Assembly (NCBI RefSeq): GCF_036322625.1
Contig: NZ_AP027266.1
Span: 1,119,001-1,183,000 of the forward strand
From: Roseicyclus marinus
GTDB lineage: Bacteria > Pseudomonadota > Alphaproteobacteria > Rhodobacterales > Rhodobacteraceae
DNA length: 64,000 bases
Direction: 5' to 3'
In this document: piece by piece, positions 35,699 through 44,283 of the stretch
Position numbering within the stretch: position 1 is the first letter of the stretch
Layout: each line of letters begins with the position of its first letter
Translations under genes and position numbers: made by a program
Notes under the pieces: generated by a model
What the model was told of the DNA's origin: nothing
The model's input: the letters and a program-made list of their open reading frames with translations, nothing else
The model's database searches: none

Positions 35699-36238
35699 AT
35701 GAAGATGACCAGCGACCCCACCGAAGATGCCGCCGATATCGTGGCCCTCTTCCAGATGACCTTCACCCGGTCCGAGGGCGCGGCAGAGGGGGCGGCCATC
35801 GCCGGTCTGGTCTCCGACATGCTCGCCCAAGTGGCGGCATCCGACATCCTCGTCCTCTCCGCCCACGAGGGGGATCGGCTGATCGGCGCGGTGATCTTCA
35901 CGAGGATGGATTACCCGCAAGACCCAAGGCAGGTCTTCATCCTGTCGCCCATGGCCGTGGCGCCCGACCGGCAGGGGCAGGGCGTGGGCCTTGCCCTTTT
36001 GCAAGAGGGGCTGGCCCGCTTGCGCGCGCGGGGCGTCGATGTGGTGCTGACCTATGGCGATATCGGCTTTTACGGACGGGGCGGTTTTGCCCCCGTCCCC
36101 CAGGAGTGCGCCGCCGCCCCATTGCCCTTGACCTATCCCGAAGGCTGGTTGGGACAGGACCTGACCGGGTCCGGTCCGGTCACGCTCACGGGTCCGTCCC
36201 GCTGCGTCGCGCCCTTGGAAAAGCCCGCATTCTGGTGA
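35699..36238 (+). CDS. GNAT-family N-acetyltransferase
   Basis: The 179-residue protein has the GNAT core: ILVLSAHEGDRLIGAVIFTR, the acetyl-CoA motif LSPMAVAPDRQGQGVGLALL and YGDIGFYGRGGFAPV. It resembles YhbS-type acetyltransferases. AAGG lies 8 bases before the ATG. It ends at a strong bidirectional terminator shared with the convergent binding-protein gene. The acceptor is unknown. Confidence 0.85.
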   Translation: MKMTSDPTEDAADIVALFQMTFTRSEGAAEGAAIAGLVSDMLAQVAASDILVLSAHEGDRLIGAVIFTRMDYPQDPRQVFILSPMAVAPDRQGQGVGLALLQEGLARLRARGVDVVLTYGDIGFYGRGGFAPVPQECAAAPLPLTYPEGWLGQDLTGSGPVTLTGPSRCVAPLEKPAFW

Positions 36239-36275
36239 TCGGGCGGCGCGCTCAACCTTTTGTCTTTCCATGAAA

Positions 36276-36304
36276 AAACCGCCCCGAATGGATCGGGGCG
36301 GTTT
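36276..36304. terminator. bidirectional intrinsic terminator between the GNAT and binding-protein genes
   Basis: A perfect 12-bp stem (AAACCGCCCCGA / TCGGGGCGGTTT) with a 5-base loop is flanked by an A-run on the left and Ts inside the right arm. It can therefore stop transcripts from both sides. It lies between two convergent stop codons. Confidence 0.88.
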
Positions 36305-36325
36305 CCAGGATCAGGCCGCAGGGCC

Positions 36326-37915
36326 TCAGTTCATGTCGAAATACTTGAACTTCACGCTGTCATCGGCATCCACATCCGTGGACCACGCATCCGACACGCC
36401 CCAGTTCAGAACCTGGTTGTGGATCGGGATGTAGATCAGCTCTTCCTCGGCCATGGCGAAAAGATCCGCGATGGTCTGGTTGCGCGCCGCCAGATCCGTG
36501 TTCGAGGTCAGCGACTGGATCATCGCATCCATCTCGGGGTTGGAATAGCGCGTGCCGTTCCACGAGCCGCGGCCATCGCCCAGCGTGTGATAGAGGAAGT
36601 TGAAGATATATTCCGCATCATAGGTCGGAACGCCCCAGCCCAGCAGGTAGAAATCGGTCTGAAGGTTCGCGATCAGCGGGAAGTGCTGGGCGCGCGGCAG
36701 CGCCGACAGGTTCACCGTGATGCCGATCTGCGCCAGCATGCCGACCGCCGCCTGGCAGATCGCCTCGTCGTTGATGTAGCGGTCATTGGGGCAATCGAGC
36801 TGGATCGAGAACCCGTCGGCATAGCCTGCCTCGGCCATCAGGGCGCGGGCGGCTGCCACGTCATAGGCGGGGTATTGGTCCAGTTCGGCGGTCCAGCCGT
36901 TCACCGGCGGGGGCGAGATGACGCCCGCGGGCGCGGATTGGCCGCGCATAACGACCTGCTGGATCGCCTCGCGGTTGACCGCGATGTCGATCGCCTGGCG
37001 CACGCGCACATCGGCCAGCGGGTTGGCGCCTTCGACATTGTCGAGCGTCAGGTCGGCATCGCCCACGTTCATCCCGAAAAAGATCACCCGGTTCTGCGGC
37101 GCGGTCGCAAGCCCGATTCCATCGGCGTCGGACACGCGCTGAAGATCCTGCACCGGCACGTCCTGGATGAAATCCACCTCGCCCGTCAAAAGCGCGGCAA
37201 CCCGGGTCGCGGGGTTCTGGATCGGGGTGAAGACCAGCTCGGTCACATCCATCGGGAAGGTGCCGATGCCCCAGTAATTGGCGTTCTGCGTCATCACCGT
37301 GCGCACATCCGCCTCGCGGCTTTGCAAGACGAAGGGGCCGGTGCCATTGGCGTTGCGCGCGGCAAAGGTGTCTTCGCCTGCCGCGTAATCCTGCACCTCG
37401 GCCGATCCGTTATCCGTGGTCCAGCCTGCATCCATCATCATGATGTTGGTCAGGTTGTTGGGCAAAAGCGGGTTCGGGCCATTCGTCACCACCTCGACCG
37501 TATAGGGGCCTGCGGCACGGACCTCGGTCACGCCGGTCAGAAGTTCCTTGAAGTTCGAGGTCTCGGTGCGGGCGCGGTTCAGGGAAAAGACGACATCCTC
37601 GGCGTCGAAGCTTTCGCCGCCGTGAAAGGTCACGCCCTCGCGCAGCTGGAACACCCAGACATTGGGGTCGCTGGCCGACGGTTCCCAGCTCAGCGCCAGC
37701 GCCGGTTCCATCTCGCCGCGATGATTGCGCACGATCAGCGGCTCGTAGATCTGGTGCAGAAGCGTCGTGGTCGGACCCTCGTTCTGCGAATGGGGGTCAA
37801 GCGTCAGCGCCTCGGATGCGCGGGCCCAGCGCAGCGTCTCGGCCGAGGCGCTGGCCGTAGTGAGCGCGGTGGTCGCCAGAAGCGCCGCGCCGAAGGCGGC
37901 GAGTTTCATGGTCAT
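36326..37915 (-). CDS. peptide/nickel-type ABC transporter substrate-binding protein
   Basis: The 529-residue protein has a signal peptide (KLAAFGAALLATTALTTASA) and the SBP_bac_5 body: TLDPHSQNEGPTTTLLHQIY, EGVTFHGGESFDAEDVVFSL, VRQAIDIAVNREAIQQVVMR and YDVAAARALMAEAGYADGF. GGGAGA precedes the start at 37915; ATG at 37909 is also possible. It most likely feeds the DppB/DppC/fused-ATPase importer at 30875-34486, on the same strand but separated by two opposite-strand genes. Confidence 0.93.
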   Translation of the reverse strand: MTMKLAAFGAALLATTALTTASASAETLRWARASEALTLDPHSQNEGPTTTLLHQIYEPLIVRNHRGEMEPALALSWEPSASDPNVWVFQLREGVTFHGGESFDAEDVVFSLNRARTETSNFKELLTGVTEVRAAGPYTVEVVTNGPNPLLPNNLTNIMMMDAGWTTDNGSAEVQDYAAGEDTFAARNANGTGPFVLQSREADVRTVMTQNANYWGIGTFPMDVTELVFTPIQNPATRVAALLTGEVDFIQDVPVQDLQRVSDADGIGLATAPQNRVIFFGMNVGDADLTLDNVEGANPLADVRVRQAIDIAVNREAIQQVVMRGQSAPAGVISPPPVNGWTAELDQYPAYDVAAARALMAEAGYADGFSIQLDCPNDRYINDEAICQAAVGMLAQIGITVNLSALPRAQHFPLIANLQTDFYLLGWGVPTYDAEYIFNFLYHTLGDGRGSWNGTRYSNPEMDAMIQSLTSNTDLAARNQTIADLFAMAEEELIYIPIHNQVLNWGVSDAWSTDVDADDSVKFKYFDMN

Positions 37916-38064
37916 CAGTAATCTCCCTGATCTGTTATGTGTTGACCGGCCCCCGAGTATGGAGAGGTTTGCCGTCATGTCCAGACGCTGCGCGGGACAC
38001 GTGCAATCCGGCCCGAGCATGGTTAGATGTGCGTGTGACCCACGAGAACCCGAGGACAACACCC

Positions 38065-38736
38065 ATGCCAGCCCCCGCCAAAGAAGGGTCATGGATCGAC
38101 CGTTTCGACGGATTGAGCGGGCTCGAGCCCCGCATCCGCGATATCCTCACCGCGCGCAGCCAGCTTGTGCGCCTGCCCAAGGGCACGGTGGTCTTCGCCC
38201 CCGGCAAATCGCCCGAGAACCTTCTGTTGCTTCTGTCGGGCACGGTCCGCGTCCAGCAACTGGGCGAAAACGGGCGCGAGGTGGTGCTTTACCGCGCGAC
38301 CGCGGGGGAAAGCTGCGTTCTGACCACGGCCTGCATGCTGGCCTACGAGGATCACGCCGCCGAAGGCATCGCCGAAACCGAGGTGACGGCGGCCGCGATC
38401 CCGCGCGCAGTCTTTGACGATCTCGTGGCCTCTTCCAAGGAATTCCGCAATTTCGTGTTCCGCGCCTATTCGCGCCGCATGACCGACCTGTTCCGCGTGA
38501 TCGAGGATATCGCCTTTCGCAGGATGGACATCCGTCTGGCGCAAAAGATCATCGAACGCGCCGATACCGGCGTGCTCAAGGCCACCCATGCCCAGCTGGC
38601 CGCCGAGCTTGGCACCGCGCGCGAGGTCATCTCCCGCCAATTGGCCGAGTTCCAGCGCCGCGGCTGGGTCGCGCAATCGCGCGGCACGGTCGAGATCCTC
38701 GATTGCGCGGCCCTGCGCCAATTGGCCGAAGGCTGA
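38065..38736 (+). CDS. Crp/Fnr-family transcriptional regulator, likely sulfur-responsive
   Basis: The 223-residue protein has a cyclic-nucleotide-binding-like domain (about 20-140) and a Crp-type winged helix with THAQLAAELGTAREVISRQL. It lacks the FNR cluster cysteines at the N-terminus. It has C84 and C90 inside GESCVLTTACML, at the position of the cNMP-pocket loop. Such a pair could sense persulfide by forming a sulfur-bridged link, as other sulfide regulators do; that is inference. It stands before the sulfide-oxidation genes. GAGGA precedes the ATG. Confidence 0.85.
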   Translation: MPAPAKEGSWIDRFDGLSGLEPRIRDILTARSQLVRLPKGTVVFAPGKSPENLLLLLSGTVRVQQLGENGREVVLYRATAGESCVLTTACMLAYEDHAAEGIAETEVTAAAIPRAVFDDLVASSKEFRNFVFRAYSRRMTDLFRVIEDIAFRRMDIRLAQKIIERADTGVLKATHAQLAAELGTAREVISRQLAEFQRRGWVAQSRGTVEILDCAALRQLAEG

Positions 38737-38762
38737 CGCGCGCGCGGTCCTTTGCGGCTTGT

Positions 38763-38797
38763 GTGACTAGATCACCGATATGCAGCGACAGAATCGC
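38763..38797. promoter_or_regulatory. two candidate Crp/Fnr-type operators ahead of the sulfur operon
   Basis: GTGACTAGATCAC (38763-38775) and GCGACAGAATCGC (38785-38797) are both GNGA-N5-TCNC inverted repeats with centres 22 bp apart, about two helical turns. They sit between the Crp/Fnr gene and the operon it probably controls. The classical CRP site has N6 and the FNR site N4, so this is a tentative call. Confidence 0.35.
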
Positions 38798-38834
38798 TAT
38801 GCATCATCCAGCGAACAGGAAGGAGACAGTCCAG

Positions 38835-38888
38835 ATGACTGCTATCGTTGACGCATGCTTGCGCATTCTCGCCGGAGGTGTGGCATGA
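38835..38888 (+). CDS. possible 17-residue leader peptide ahead of the sulfur operon
   Basis: [17 protein letters not shown] is encoded behind a strong ribosome site (GGAAGGAGA, about 7 bases upstream). Its stop overlaps the start of the first YeeE-like gene as ATGA. It contains one cysteine. The good ribosome site and exact coupling suggest it is translated and hands ribosomes to the next gene. Whether it senses cysteine or charged tRNA, or is only a translational lead-in, cannot be told. Confidence 0.45.
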   Translation: MTAIVDACLRILAGGVA

Positions 38889-39319
38889 TCGAAACCGCTT
38901 TCACCCCGTGGCAGTCGCTGGGCGGCGGCGTGCTGATCGGGCTTGCCTCGGTGCTCTTGATGCTGTCGGTCGGTCGCATCATGGGGGCCACCGGCGTTCT
39001 GGCCGGGATCTTTGCGCCTGCCTCGGTCGCCGACTTCAGCTGGCGCGTGGCGCTGTTGCTGGGAATGGTGACAGGGCCTGCGGTCTATTGGCTGGTCACG
39101 GGCGGCATGCCCGAGATCACCGTGCCCGCGTCCATGCCCATGCTCCTGATCGGGGGCTTCATCGTGGGCATCGGCGTGACCTACGGGTCGGGTTGCACCT
39201 CGGGCCATGGCGTCTGCGGCATGGCGCGTCTGTCACCCCGCTCGATCGCGGCCACGCTGACCTTCATGGCGACCACGGCTGCGACCGTTTTCGTCATCCG
39301 CCACGTGATCGGAGGATAA
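38885..39319 (+). CDS. YeeE/YedE-family membrane protein (half-size, first of a pair)
   Basis: The 144-residue protein has about four membrane helices and the signature [20 protein letters not shown] with its conserved cysteines. Larger YeeE proteins take up thiosulfate through conserved cysteines, and half-size pairs (PmpA/PmpB type) accompany sulfide-oxidation genes and are thought to move sulfur compounds. GGAGG precedes the ATG. It is followed by its partner after 4 bp. Confidence 0.87.
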   Translation: MIETAFTPWQSLGGGVLIGLASVLLMLSVGRIMGATGVLAGIFAPASVADFSWRVALLLGMVTGPAVYWLVTGGMPEITVPASMPMLLIGGFIVGIGVTYGSGCTSGHGVCGMARLSPRSIAATLTFMATTAATVFVIRHVIGG

Positions 39320-39323
39320 GCCG

Positions 39324-39758
39324 ATGCACCTGATCGCCCTCTATCTCATCGGCGTGATCTTCGGCACCGGCATCGTGGTGTCGGGCATGGCCAATCCCGC
39401 CAAGGTCATCAATTTCTTCGATGTCGCGGGCACTTGGGACCCGAGCCTCATCTTCGTCATGGGGGGCGCGCTCATCGTGACCGCCGTGGGCTACCGACTT
39501 GTCTTCGGTCGCAGCCGCCCGATCTGGGAGGGGCGCTTCATGCTGCCCACGGCCCGCAATCTCGATCCGCGCCTCATCGGCGGGTCCGCCGTCTTCGGCA
39601 TCGGCTGGGGCATCGCGGGCTTTTGCCCCGGTGGTGCGCTGCCGGCACTCGGCACGGGGCGGATCGATGTCATCGCTTTCGTCGGTGCGCTGATCCTCGG
39701 CATCTTCACCGCGAAATTCCTGCAAAACCTGTCGCGCCCAAAGGCGCAGGCAGCCTAG
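39324..39758 (+). CDS. YeeE/YedE-family membrane protein (half-size, second of a pair)
   Basis: The 144-residue protein complements the preceding half: [40 protein letters not shown] and [19 protein letters not shown] with one conserved cysteine. The two halves together correspond to a full-length YeeE-type channel. It ends 19 bp before the metallo-hydrolase gene, which has the ribosome site GGAGGA. Confidence 0.87.
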   Translation: MHLIALYLIGVIFGTGIVVSGMANPAKVINFFDVAGTWDPSLIFVMGGALIVTAVGYRLVFGRSRPIWEGRFMLPTARNLDPRLIGGSAVFGIGWGIAGFCPGGALPALGTGRIDVIAFVGALILGIFTAKFLQNLSRPKAQAA

Positions 39759-39777
39759 TGATCCGGAGGACCACGCC

Positions 39778-40662
39778 ATGAAAGATTATCCCGTCAACAT
39801 GACCGTCACGCCCGAGGTTCAGGCCTTTTTCGACGAGGCGACGAACACGATCAGCTACATCGTGAAGGACCCCAATTCGTCTTCCTGCGCCATCGTCGAC
39901 AGCGTCATGGACATCGATTACGCCGCAGGGCGCATCACCTATGACCACGCCGACGAGCTGATCCGCCAGGTCGAGACGCAGGGCCTCAAGCTGGAATGGA
40001 TCATCGAGACCCATGTCCATGCCGATCACCTGTCGGCTGCGCCCTACATCCAGCAAAAACTGGGCGGCAAGATCGGCATCGGCTCCAAGATCATGGTGGT
40101 GCAGGACACGTTCGGGAAAATCTTCAACGAAGGCACCGAATTCCAGCGCGATGGCAGCCAGTTCGATGCGCTCTTCGAGGATGGCGACACCTACATGATC
40201 GGCACGATGCAGGCTTTCGCCATGTACACGCCCGGTCATACGCCCGCCTGCATGGTGCATGTGATGGGCGATGCGGCTTTCGTGGGTGACACGCTGTTCA
40301 TGCCCGATGGCGGTTCGGCGCGGGCCGATTTCCCCGGTGGCGATGCGGGCACGCTCTACGACAGCATCCAGAAGGTGCTGACCCTGCCCGACGAGACGCG
40401 GCTGTTCATGTGCCACGACTATGGTCCCAATGGCCGTGACATCCAGTGGGAAACCACCGTGGGCGAGGAACGGGCGCACAACATCCATGTCGGCGCCGGC
40501 AAGACGAAAGAGGAATTCGTCAAGTTCCGCACCGAACGCGATGCGCAGCTCGCCATGCCCAGGCTGATCATCCCCTCCCTGCAGGTCAACATGCGCGCAG
40601 GCGCCATTCCGACCGACAAGGATGGCCGCCCGATGCTCAAGGTGCCGGTGAACGGTCTCTGA
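39778..40662 (+). CDS. persulfide-dioxygenase-like metallo-beta-lactamase-fold protein (Blh/ETHE1 type)
   Basis: The 294-residue protein has the metal motif THVHADHL (H79, H81, D83, H84), GHTPACMVHV and GDTLFMPDGGSARADFPGGD, and ends like the Blh proteins of sulfide-detoxifying operons. Persulfide dioxygenases oxidise glutathione persulfide to sulfite with a single iron. It is next to an SQR, which makes the persulfide, so the two form a pathway. Location is cytoplasmic. Confidence 0.88.
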   Translation: MKDYPVNMTVTPEVQAFFDEATNTISYIVKDPNSSSCAIVDSVMDIDYAAGRITYDHADELIRQVETQGLKLEWIIETHVHADHLSAAPYIQQKLGGKIGIGSKIMVVQDTFGKIFNEGTEFQRDGSQFDALFEDGDTYMIGTMQAFAMYTPGHTPACMVHVMGDAAFVGDTLFMPDGGSARADFPGGDAGTLYDSIQKVLTLPDETRLFMCHDYGPNGRDIQWETTVGEERAHNIHVGAGKTKEEFVKFRTERDAQLAMPRLIIPSLQVNMRAGAIPTDKDGRPMLKVPVNGL

Positions 40663-40676
40663 CATCAAGACGATCC

Positions 40677-40696
40677 GCGGGGGGGCAGCCCCCCGC
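40677..40696 (+). terminator. hairpin between the persulfide dioxygenase and SQR genes
   Basis: GCGGGGGG and CCCCCCGC flank a 3-4 base loop. There is no T-run, so it may be a processing or attenuation site rather than a full terminator. A strong ribosome site for the SQR follows 40 bp later. Confidence 0.5.
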
Positions 40697-40748
40697 AGCC
40701 ATTCCCCTCGTGGGGAGCGAGGGATTTTCATCAGGAGGAGGCGCCGCA

Positions 40749-42422
40749 ATGGACGCCAGAACGATCAATGCCGGCCTGTCGGTCAGCCCGCAAATCACGG
40801 CGGATGACGTGCAGACCGCAAAGGACCACGGCTTTCGCGCCATCATCTGCAATCGCCCCGATGGCGAAGGCATGGACCAGCCCAATTTCGAGGAAATCGA
40901 AACGGCGGCCAAGGCGCTGGGCCTCGAGACGCGCTACCTGCCGATCACGGCGGGCAAGGTGCAGGACGCGGATGCCACGGCCTTCGGCAAGCTTCTGACC
41001 GAATTGCCCGGCCCCGTGCTGGCCTATTGCCGCACCGGCACGCGTTCCGCGACGCTCTGGTCGCTGGCCGTGGCCAAGGACAAGCCGGTCTCCGACATTC
41101 TCGCCGCGACCAAGGCTGCGGGCTATGACATGGCGGGCGTCGTGCGGCGCATCGTCAATGGCGGCAAGACGCCCACCGACCGAGCGGATGCGCAATTCGA
41201 CGTGGTGATCGTGGGCGGCGGGGCGGCGGGCCTGTCGGTTGCGGCCTCGATCCGGTCGCGCAAACCGGACCTCGATATCGCGGTGATCGATCCGGCCGAT
41301 ATCCACTATTACCAGCCCGGCTGGACCATGGTGGGTGGCGGGATCTTCGGCGCGGCCAAGACCGCCAAGACCATGGGCAGCGTGATGCCCGCAGGCGTCC
41401 ACTGGATCAAATCCGCCGTCGCGGCCTTCGAGCCTGCCGACAATGCCGTGATCCTCGACGGGTGCCGCGTGGTGAAATACCGCCGCTTGATCGTCTGTCC
41501 CGGCCTGAAACTCGACTGGAACCGGGTCGAGGGTCTGGTGGACACGCTGGGCCAGAATGGCGTCACCTCGAACTACCGTTACGATCTTGCCCCCTATACC
41601 TGGAACCTCGTGAAGGGCATGAAACAGGGGCGCGCGATCTTTACCCAGCCGCCCATGCCCATCAAATGCGCAGGTGCCCCGCAAAAGGCGCTCTATCTCT
41701 CGGGCGATCACTGGCACCGCGAGGGCGTGCTCGACCAGATCGACATCCAGTTCATGAATGCAGGCGGCGTGCTTTTCGGGGTCAAGGATTACGTCCCGGC
41801 GCTGCAAAGCTACATGAACCGCTACAAGGCCGAGCTGAATTTCTTCCACAACCTGACCGCCATCGACGGTCCGGCGAAAAAGGCTTGGTTCGAGGTCAAG
41901 ACCCCCGAGGCCGAGGCGCGCACCGTCGAGGTGGAGTTCGACATGATCCATGTCGTCCCGCCGCAGATCGCGCCCGATTTCATCCGCGTCTCGCCGCTTG
42001 CCGATGCTGCTGGATGGGTCGACGTGGATCAGGCGACGCTGCGCCACAAGACTTTTGAGAACATCTGGTCCTTGGGCGACGTGATGAACGCCCCCAATGC
42101 CAAGACCGCTGCCGCGGCCCGCATGCAGGCCCCGATCGTGGCCGAGAACCTCTGCGACGATATCGAGGGGCGCTCGCCCACGGCCATCTACAACGGCTAC
42201 GGCTCCTGTCCGCTGACCGTGGAAAAGGGCAAGATCGTGCTGGCCGAATTCGGCTATGGCGGCACGCTGCTGCCGAGCTTCCCGAAATGGGTGATCGACG
42301 GCACGCGCCCCTCGCGCGCGGCATGGTTGCTCAAGGAACAGATCCTGCCGCCCTTCTACTGGAAGGCGATGCTGCGTGGAAAGGAATGGATGGTGAAACC
42401 CGAAAAGGTCACCGCCCGCTAA
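40749..42422 (+). CDS. DUF442 sulfur-transferase/phosphatase-like domain fused to sulfide:quinone oxidoreductase
   Basis: The 557-residue protein has an N-terminal DUF442 domain (1-115) with the active-site loop AYCRTGTRS (C94, R99). The SQR domain from about 148 has FAD motif VVIVGGGAAGLSVAASI, C250, and the pair C307 (in IKCAGAPQK) and C487 (in YGSCPLT). The spacing of C307 and C487 is like the two redox cysteines of human SQOR. It oxidises sulfide to persulfide and reduces quinone at the membrane; the DUF442 part probably passes the sulfur on. AGGAGG precedes the ATG. Confidence 0.9.
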   Translation: MDARTINAGLSVSPQITADDVQTAKDHGFRAIICNRPDGEGMDQPNFEEIETAAKALGLETRYLPITAGKVQDADATAFGKLLTELPGPVLAYCRTGTRSATLWSLAVAKDKPVSDILAATKAAGYDMAGVVRRIVNGGKTPTDRADAQFDVVIVGGGAAGLSVAASIRSRKPDLDIAVIDPADIHYYQPGWTMVGGGIFGAAKTAKTMGSVMPAGVHWIKSAVAAFEPADNAVILDGCRVVKYRRLIVCPGLKLDWNRVEGLVDTLGQNGVTSNYRYDLAPYTWNLVKGMKQGRAIFTQPPMPIKCAGAPQKALYLSGDHWHREGVLDQIDIQFMNAGGVLFGVKDYVPALQSYMNRYKAELNFFHNLTAIDGPAKKAWFEVKTPEAEARTVEVEFDMIHVVPPQIAPDFIRVSPLADAAGWVDVDQATLRHKTFENIWSLGDVMNAPNAKTAAAARMQAPIVAENLCDDIEGRSPTAIYNGYGSCPLTVEKGKIVLAEFGYGGTLLPSFPKWVIDGTRPSRAAWLLKEQILPPFYWKAMLRGKEWMVKPEKVTAR

Positions 42423-42431
42423 GATGCCCCA

Positions 42432-42457
42432 AGGCGACCCGGACCCTCGGGTCGCCT
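42432..42457 (+). terminator. hairpin between the SQR and SulP genes
   Basis: AGGCGACCC and GGGTCGCCT enclose an 8-base loop in the 58-bp gap. No T-run follows, so it may only reduce read-through into the SulP gene. Confidence 0.5.
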
Positions 42458-42480
42458 GAACCGATGAAAGACCGACCGGC

Positions 42481-44232
42481 ATGAAGACCGACCTGATCGC
42501 CCTTGCAACGCGCTACATTCCCGTCCTCGACTGGGGGCGCAGCTACAGCCGCGATGCGCTGCACAATGACCTGATGGCGGCGGTCATCGTCACCATCATG
42601 CTGATCCCGCAATCGCTGGCCTATGCGATGCTGGCGGGCCTGCCGCCCGAGGCGGGGCTTTACGCCTCGATCCTGCCGATCATCCTTTATGCGATCTTCG
42701 GCACAAGCCGCGCGCTGGCGGTGGGGCCGGTGGCCGTCGTGTCGCTGATGACGGCAGCGGCGGTGGGGCAGGTGGCCGAACAGGGCACGGCGGGCTATGC
42801 GATCGCGGCCCTGACGCTCGCCGCGATGTCGGGGGCGATCCTGCTCGGCATGGGCCTGTTGAAGCTGGGCTTTCTGGCCAATTTCCTGAGCCATCCGGTG
42901 ATCGCGGGCTTCATCACCGCATCGGGCATCCTGATCGCGGCAAGCCAGCTCAAGCATATCCTGGGCATCTCGGCCTCGGGCCATACCCTGCCCGAGGTGC
43001 TCTGGACGCTCGTCGAGCATCTGGGCGACGCCGATCCCGTCACCATGGTGATCGGCGTGGGGGCGACGGCCTTCCTGTTCTGGGTGCGCAAGGGGCTCAA
43101 GCCCTTTCTGATCGCGCGCGGCCTGAAACCCAAGCTTGCGGATGTGGCCCAAAAGGCCGGGCCTGTCGCCGCCGTTGTCGTGACCACGCTCATCGTCTGG
43201 GGCTTTGGTCTTGCCGACAGGGGCGTGCGCATCGTGGGCGACGTGCCGCAATCCCTGCCACCGCTGACGCTGCCCTCCTTCGATGTCGACCTGCTGAGGG
43301 CGCTTTTCGTGCCCGCGCTCCTGATCTCGGTCATCGGGTTCGTGGAATCGATCTCGGTGGCCCAGACGCTGGCCGCCAAGAAACGCCAGCGGATCGACCC
43401 CAACCAGGAATTGATCGGGCTGGGGGCGGCCAATCTCGGGGCAGGGTTCACGGGCGGCTATCCGGTCACGGGCGGCTTCGCGCGCTCGGTCGTGAATTAC
43501 GACGCCGGGGCCGAAACGCCCGCCGCCGGGGCCTACACCGCCGTGGGTCTTGCCATTGCGGCCATGGCGCTGACGCCGCTCATCTATTTCCTGCCCACCG
43601 CGACGCTTGCGGCCACGATCATCGTCGCGGTGATGTCGCTTGTCGATTTCTCGATCCTGAAAACCGCCTGGCGCTATTCCAAGGCCGATTTCGCCGCCGT
43701 TGCCGCGACGATCCTTCTGACCCTGGGCTTCGGCGTGGAAACCGGCGTTTCGGCGGGGGTGATCCTGTCGATCCTCCTGCATCTCTACAAGACCTCGAAA
43801 CCCCATGTCGCCGAGGTGGGCCTGGTGCCCGGCACCCAGCATTTCCGCAACATCCACCGCCACAAGGTCGAAACCGACCCCGCCGTCCTGACGATCCGCA
43901 TCGACGAGAGCCTCTATTTCCCCAATGCCCGCTTTCTCGAGGATTACGTGCTGGGCCGCGTGGTCGAAGGCGGGCCGATCCGCCATGTCGTCTTGATGTG
44001 TTCGGCGGTCAACGTGATCGATTTCTCGGCGCTCGAGGCGCTCGAGGCGCTCAATCGCCGGCTCAAGGACATGGGCGTCACGCTCCACCTGTCCGAGGTG
44101 AAGGGGCCTGTGACGGACCGGCTGGAAAAGACCCATTTCCTGCAGGATCTGACGGGCCGCGTGTTCCTGTCGCAATATGATGCCTGGGTGGCGCTCACCG
44201 CCGCCCCGCCGCCCGCGAAAGCGGCCGGGTAG
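42481..44232 (+). CDS. SulP-family anion transporter with STAS domain
   Basis: The 583-residue protein has the SulP membrane core, including VTIMLIPQSLAYAMLAGLPP, SRALAVGPVAVVSLMTAAAV and GGYPVTGGFARSVVNYDAGA, and a C-terminal STAS domain (about 455-560) with VLMCSAVNVIDFSALEALEA. SulP proteins move sulfate, bicarbonate or other anions. As the last gene of a sulfide-oxidation operon it could export sulfite or sulfate or exchange them; the direction is inference. Confidence 0.9.
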   Translation: MKTDLIALATRYIPVLDWGRSYSRDALHNDLMAAVIVTIMLIPQSLAYAMLAGLPPEAGLYASILPIILYAIFGTSRALAVGPVAVVSLMTAAAVGQVAEQGTAGYAIAALTLAAMSGAILLGMGLLKLGFLANFLSHPVIAGFITASGILIAASQLKHILGISASGHTLPEVLWTLVEHLGDADPVTMVIGVGATAFLFWVRKGLKPFLIARGLKPKLADVAQKAGPVAAVVVTTLIVWGFGLADRGVRIVGDVPQSLPPLTLPSFDVDLLRALFVPALLISVIGFVESISVAQTLAAKKRQRIDPNQELIGLGAANLGAGFTGGYPVTGGFARSVVNYDAGAETPAAGAYTAVGLAIAAMALTPLIYFLPTATLAATIIVAVMSLVDFSILKTAWRYSKADFAAVAATILLTLGFGVETGVSAGVILSILLHLYKTSKPHVAEVGLVPGTQHFRNIHRHKVETDPAVLTIRIDESLYFPNARFLEDYVLGRVVEGGPIRHVVLMCSAVNVIDFSALEALEALNRRLKDMGVTLHLSEVKGPVTDRLEKTHFLQDLTGRVFLSQYDAWVALTAAPPPAKAAG

Positions 44233-44236
44233 GGGG

Positions 44237-44280
44237 CCGAAAAACCCGGGTTTTTCGGGTGGGAAACCTCGAGGTTTCCC
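44237..44280. repeat. two consecutive perfect palindromes between sulP and ugpC
   Basis: A 22-bp palindrome at 44237-44258 (core GAAAAACCCGGGTTTTTC) is followed by GGGAAACCTCGAGGTTTCCC at 44261-44280. They have the same build as those between phnJ and phnK: a purine/A-run arm around a 6-base palindromic centre. They lie between convergent genes and could act as a bidirectional terminator. Confidence 0.85.
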
Positions 44281-44283
44281 GCC

